A stretch of DNA of 6,710 nt from NCBI GenBank assembly GCA_947505565.1, contig CANNLB010000150.1:1-6710 (forward strand), in the 5' to 3' direction. The notes under the pieces were generated by a model, which saw nothing but the letters and a program-made list of their open reading frames with translations, did not search any database and had not been told where the DNA came from. A program made the translations under genes and the position numbers. The stretch comes from Acidobacteriota bacterium (lineage in GTDB: Bacteria > Acidobacteriota > Terriglobia > Bryobacterales > Bryobacteraceae). Numbering within the stretch: the first letter of the stretch is position 1; every line of letters starts with the position of its first letter. Below, piece after piece: positions 6,256 through 6,710 of this stretch.

Positions 6256-6710
6256 GGAAAAAGGGGGCGAGGGCGGGGTAGAGGGCTTGGTAGCGGGCGT
6301 GTTTGGCGGAATAGAAAGCCTGGTTATGGGGGGTGAGGCGGTCGACTTCGCGGACCGTGGCACGGCAAGCTTCCGGGACGGAGGCGAAGTGGCCGGAGCC
6401 GGTCATGGCGAGCAGAGCCGCGCCGTAGGCGGAGCCTTCCTGGGTGGCCAGAAGCGAGACGGGCTTGGCCAGGATATCGGCGAAAAGCTGCGACCAGAAG
6501 GGGCTTTTGGCTCCGCCGCCGGAGAGGCGGACGTCGGTGATGGGCACGTTGAGGCCGGCGATGATATCGAGGCAGTCGCGCTGGGAGTAGCAGACGCCTT
6601 CGAGGACGGAGCGGAAGAGATCGGCGCGGGTGTGGGCGGCGGTGAGGCCGATCCAGGAAGCGCGGACGGCGGCGTCGAGGTGGGGTGTGCGCTCTCCCAT
6701 CAGATAGGGG
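6242..6710 (-). CDS. xylB: Xylulokinase-type FGGY carbohydrate kinase, C-terminal part (5' end outside window)
   Basis: The frame is open from the window edge (first full codon 6709-6707) to TGA at 6244-6242, giving 155 visible residues of a family usually about 490-510 long. It would phosphorylate D-xylulose with ATP to D-xylulose 5-phosphate, feeding the pentose phosphate pathway. The visible part opens with PYLMGERTPHLD, the stretch typical of XylB. It continues with the ATP-domain motif SGGGAKSPFW then QLFADILAKPV, and EGSAYGAALLAM near the nucleotide site. The ATG at 6700 is internal to this motif, not a start. The sugar-binding N-terminal half is missing, so specificity for xylulose over another ketose or polyol rests on the PYLxGERTPH stretch alone. 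It is the most upstream visible member of the leftward operon, and its stop overlaps the priA start by 14 nt. No other pentose-use gene is visible. Confidence 0.85.
   Translation of the reverse strand, partial: PYLMGERTPHLDAAVRASWIGLTAAHTRADLFRSVLEGVCYSQRDCLDIIAGLNVPITDVRLSGGGAKSPFWSQLFADILAKPVSLLATQEGSAYGAALLAMTGSGHFASVPEACRATVREVDRLTPHNQAFYSAKHARYQALYPALAPFFRALL
6263..6285 (+). other. Canonical G-quadruplex motif on the template strand ahead of priA
   Basis: Four runs of G (5, 3, 4 and 3 long) are separated by CGA, C and TAGA, satisfying the standard G3+ with 1-7 nt loop pattern. The G-rich strand is the template for the xylB-priA transcript, and the motif ends 7 nt upstream of the priA GTG. 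It encodes the Leu-Tyr-Pro-Ala-Leu-Ala-Pro part of the xylB C-terminus, so codon bias may fully explain it. Confidence 0.5.

Overview
The window is about 6.7 kb of dense, high-GC bacterial chromosome (roughly 60% GC by eye). It has two convergent gene blocks and no intergenic stretch longer than a few bases. Codon choice is strongly C/G-ending. The gene content (a ChlI-like AAA+ ATPase paired with a VWA protein, plus a housekeeping-type operon) fits a free-living Gram-negative such as a member of Acidobacteriota. That placement is inference from gene families only; there is no rRNA or other taxonomic marker here.

Left block (1-2106, + strand): the 3' part of a MoxR/magnesium-chelatase-type AAA+ ATPase gene, followed 3 nt later by a complete gene for a 391-residue protein with a C-terminal von Willebrand A domain and an intact MIDAS metal site. 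AAA+/VWA pairs of this kind are generally thought to act as chaperone-like or metal-inserting machines. The substrate of this pair cannot be read from the sequence.

Right block (6710-2062, - strand): five genes read leftwards as one apparent transcription unit. They are the 3' part of a xylulokinase-type FGGY sugar kinase (xylB), the replication-restart helicase priA, a two-part GNAT acetyltransferase, the large mechanosensitive channel mscL, and a SpoU/TrmH-family RNA 2'-O-methyltransferase. Junctions are a 14-nt overlap, then gaps of 5, 6 and 4 nt, so translational coupling is likely. The functions are unrelated (sugar metabolism, replication restart, acetylation, osmotic protection, RNA modification), so the unit looks like a mixed housekeeping operon rather than a pathway. 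Its promoter lies outside the window.

The two blocks collide at 2062-2106, where the last codons of the VWA gene and the methyltransferase gene overlap tail to tail in exact antisense codon register. No tRNA, rRNA, CRISPR, insertion sequence, phage gene, riboswitch or convincing rho-independent terminator was seen. I found no convincing evidence of a new defence or mobile system. The items most worth a second look are the AAA+/VWA pair, the antisense gene-tail overlap, and a G-quadruplex-type motif just ahead of the priA start.
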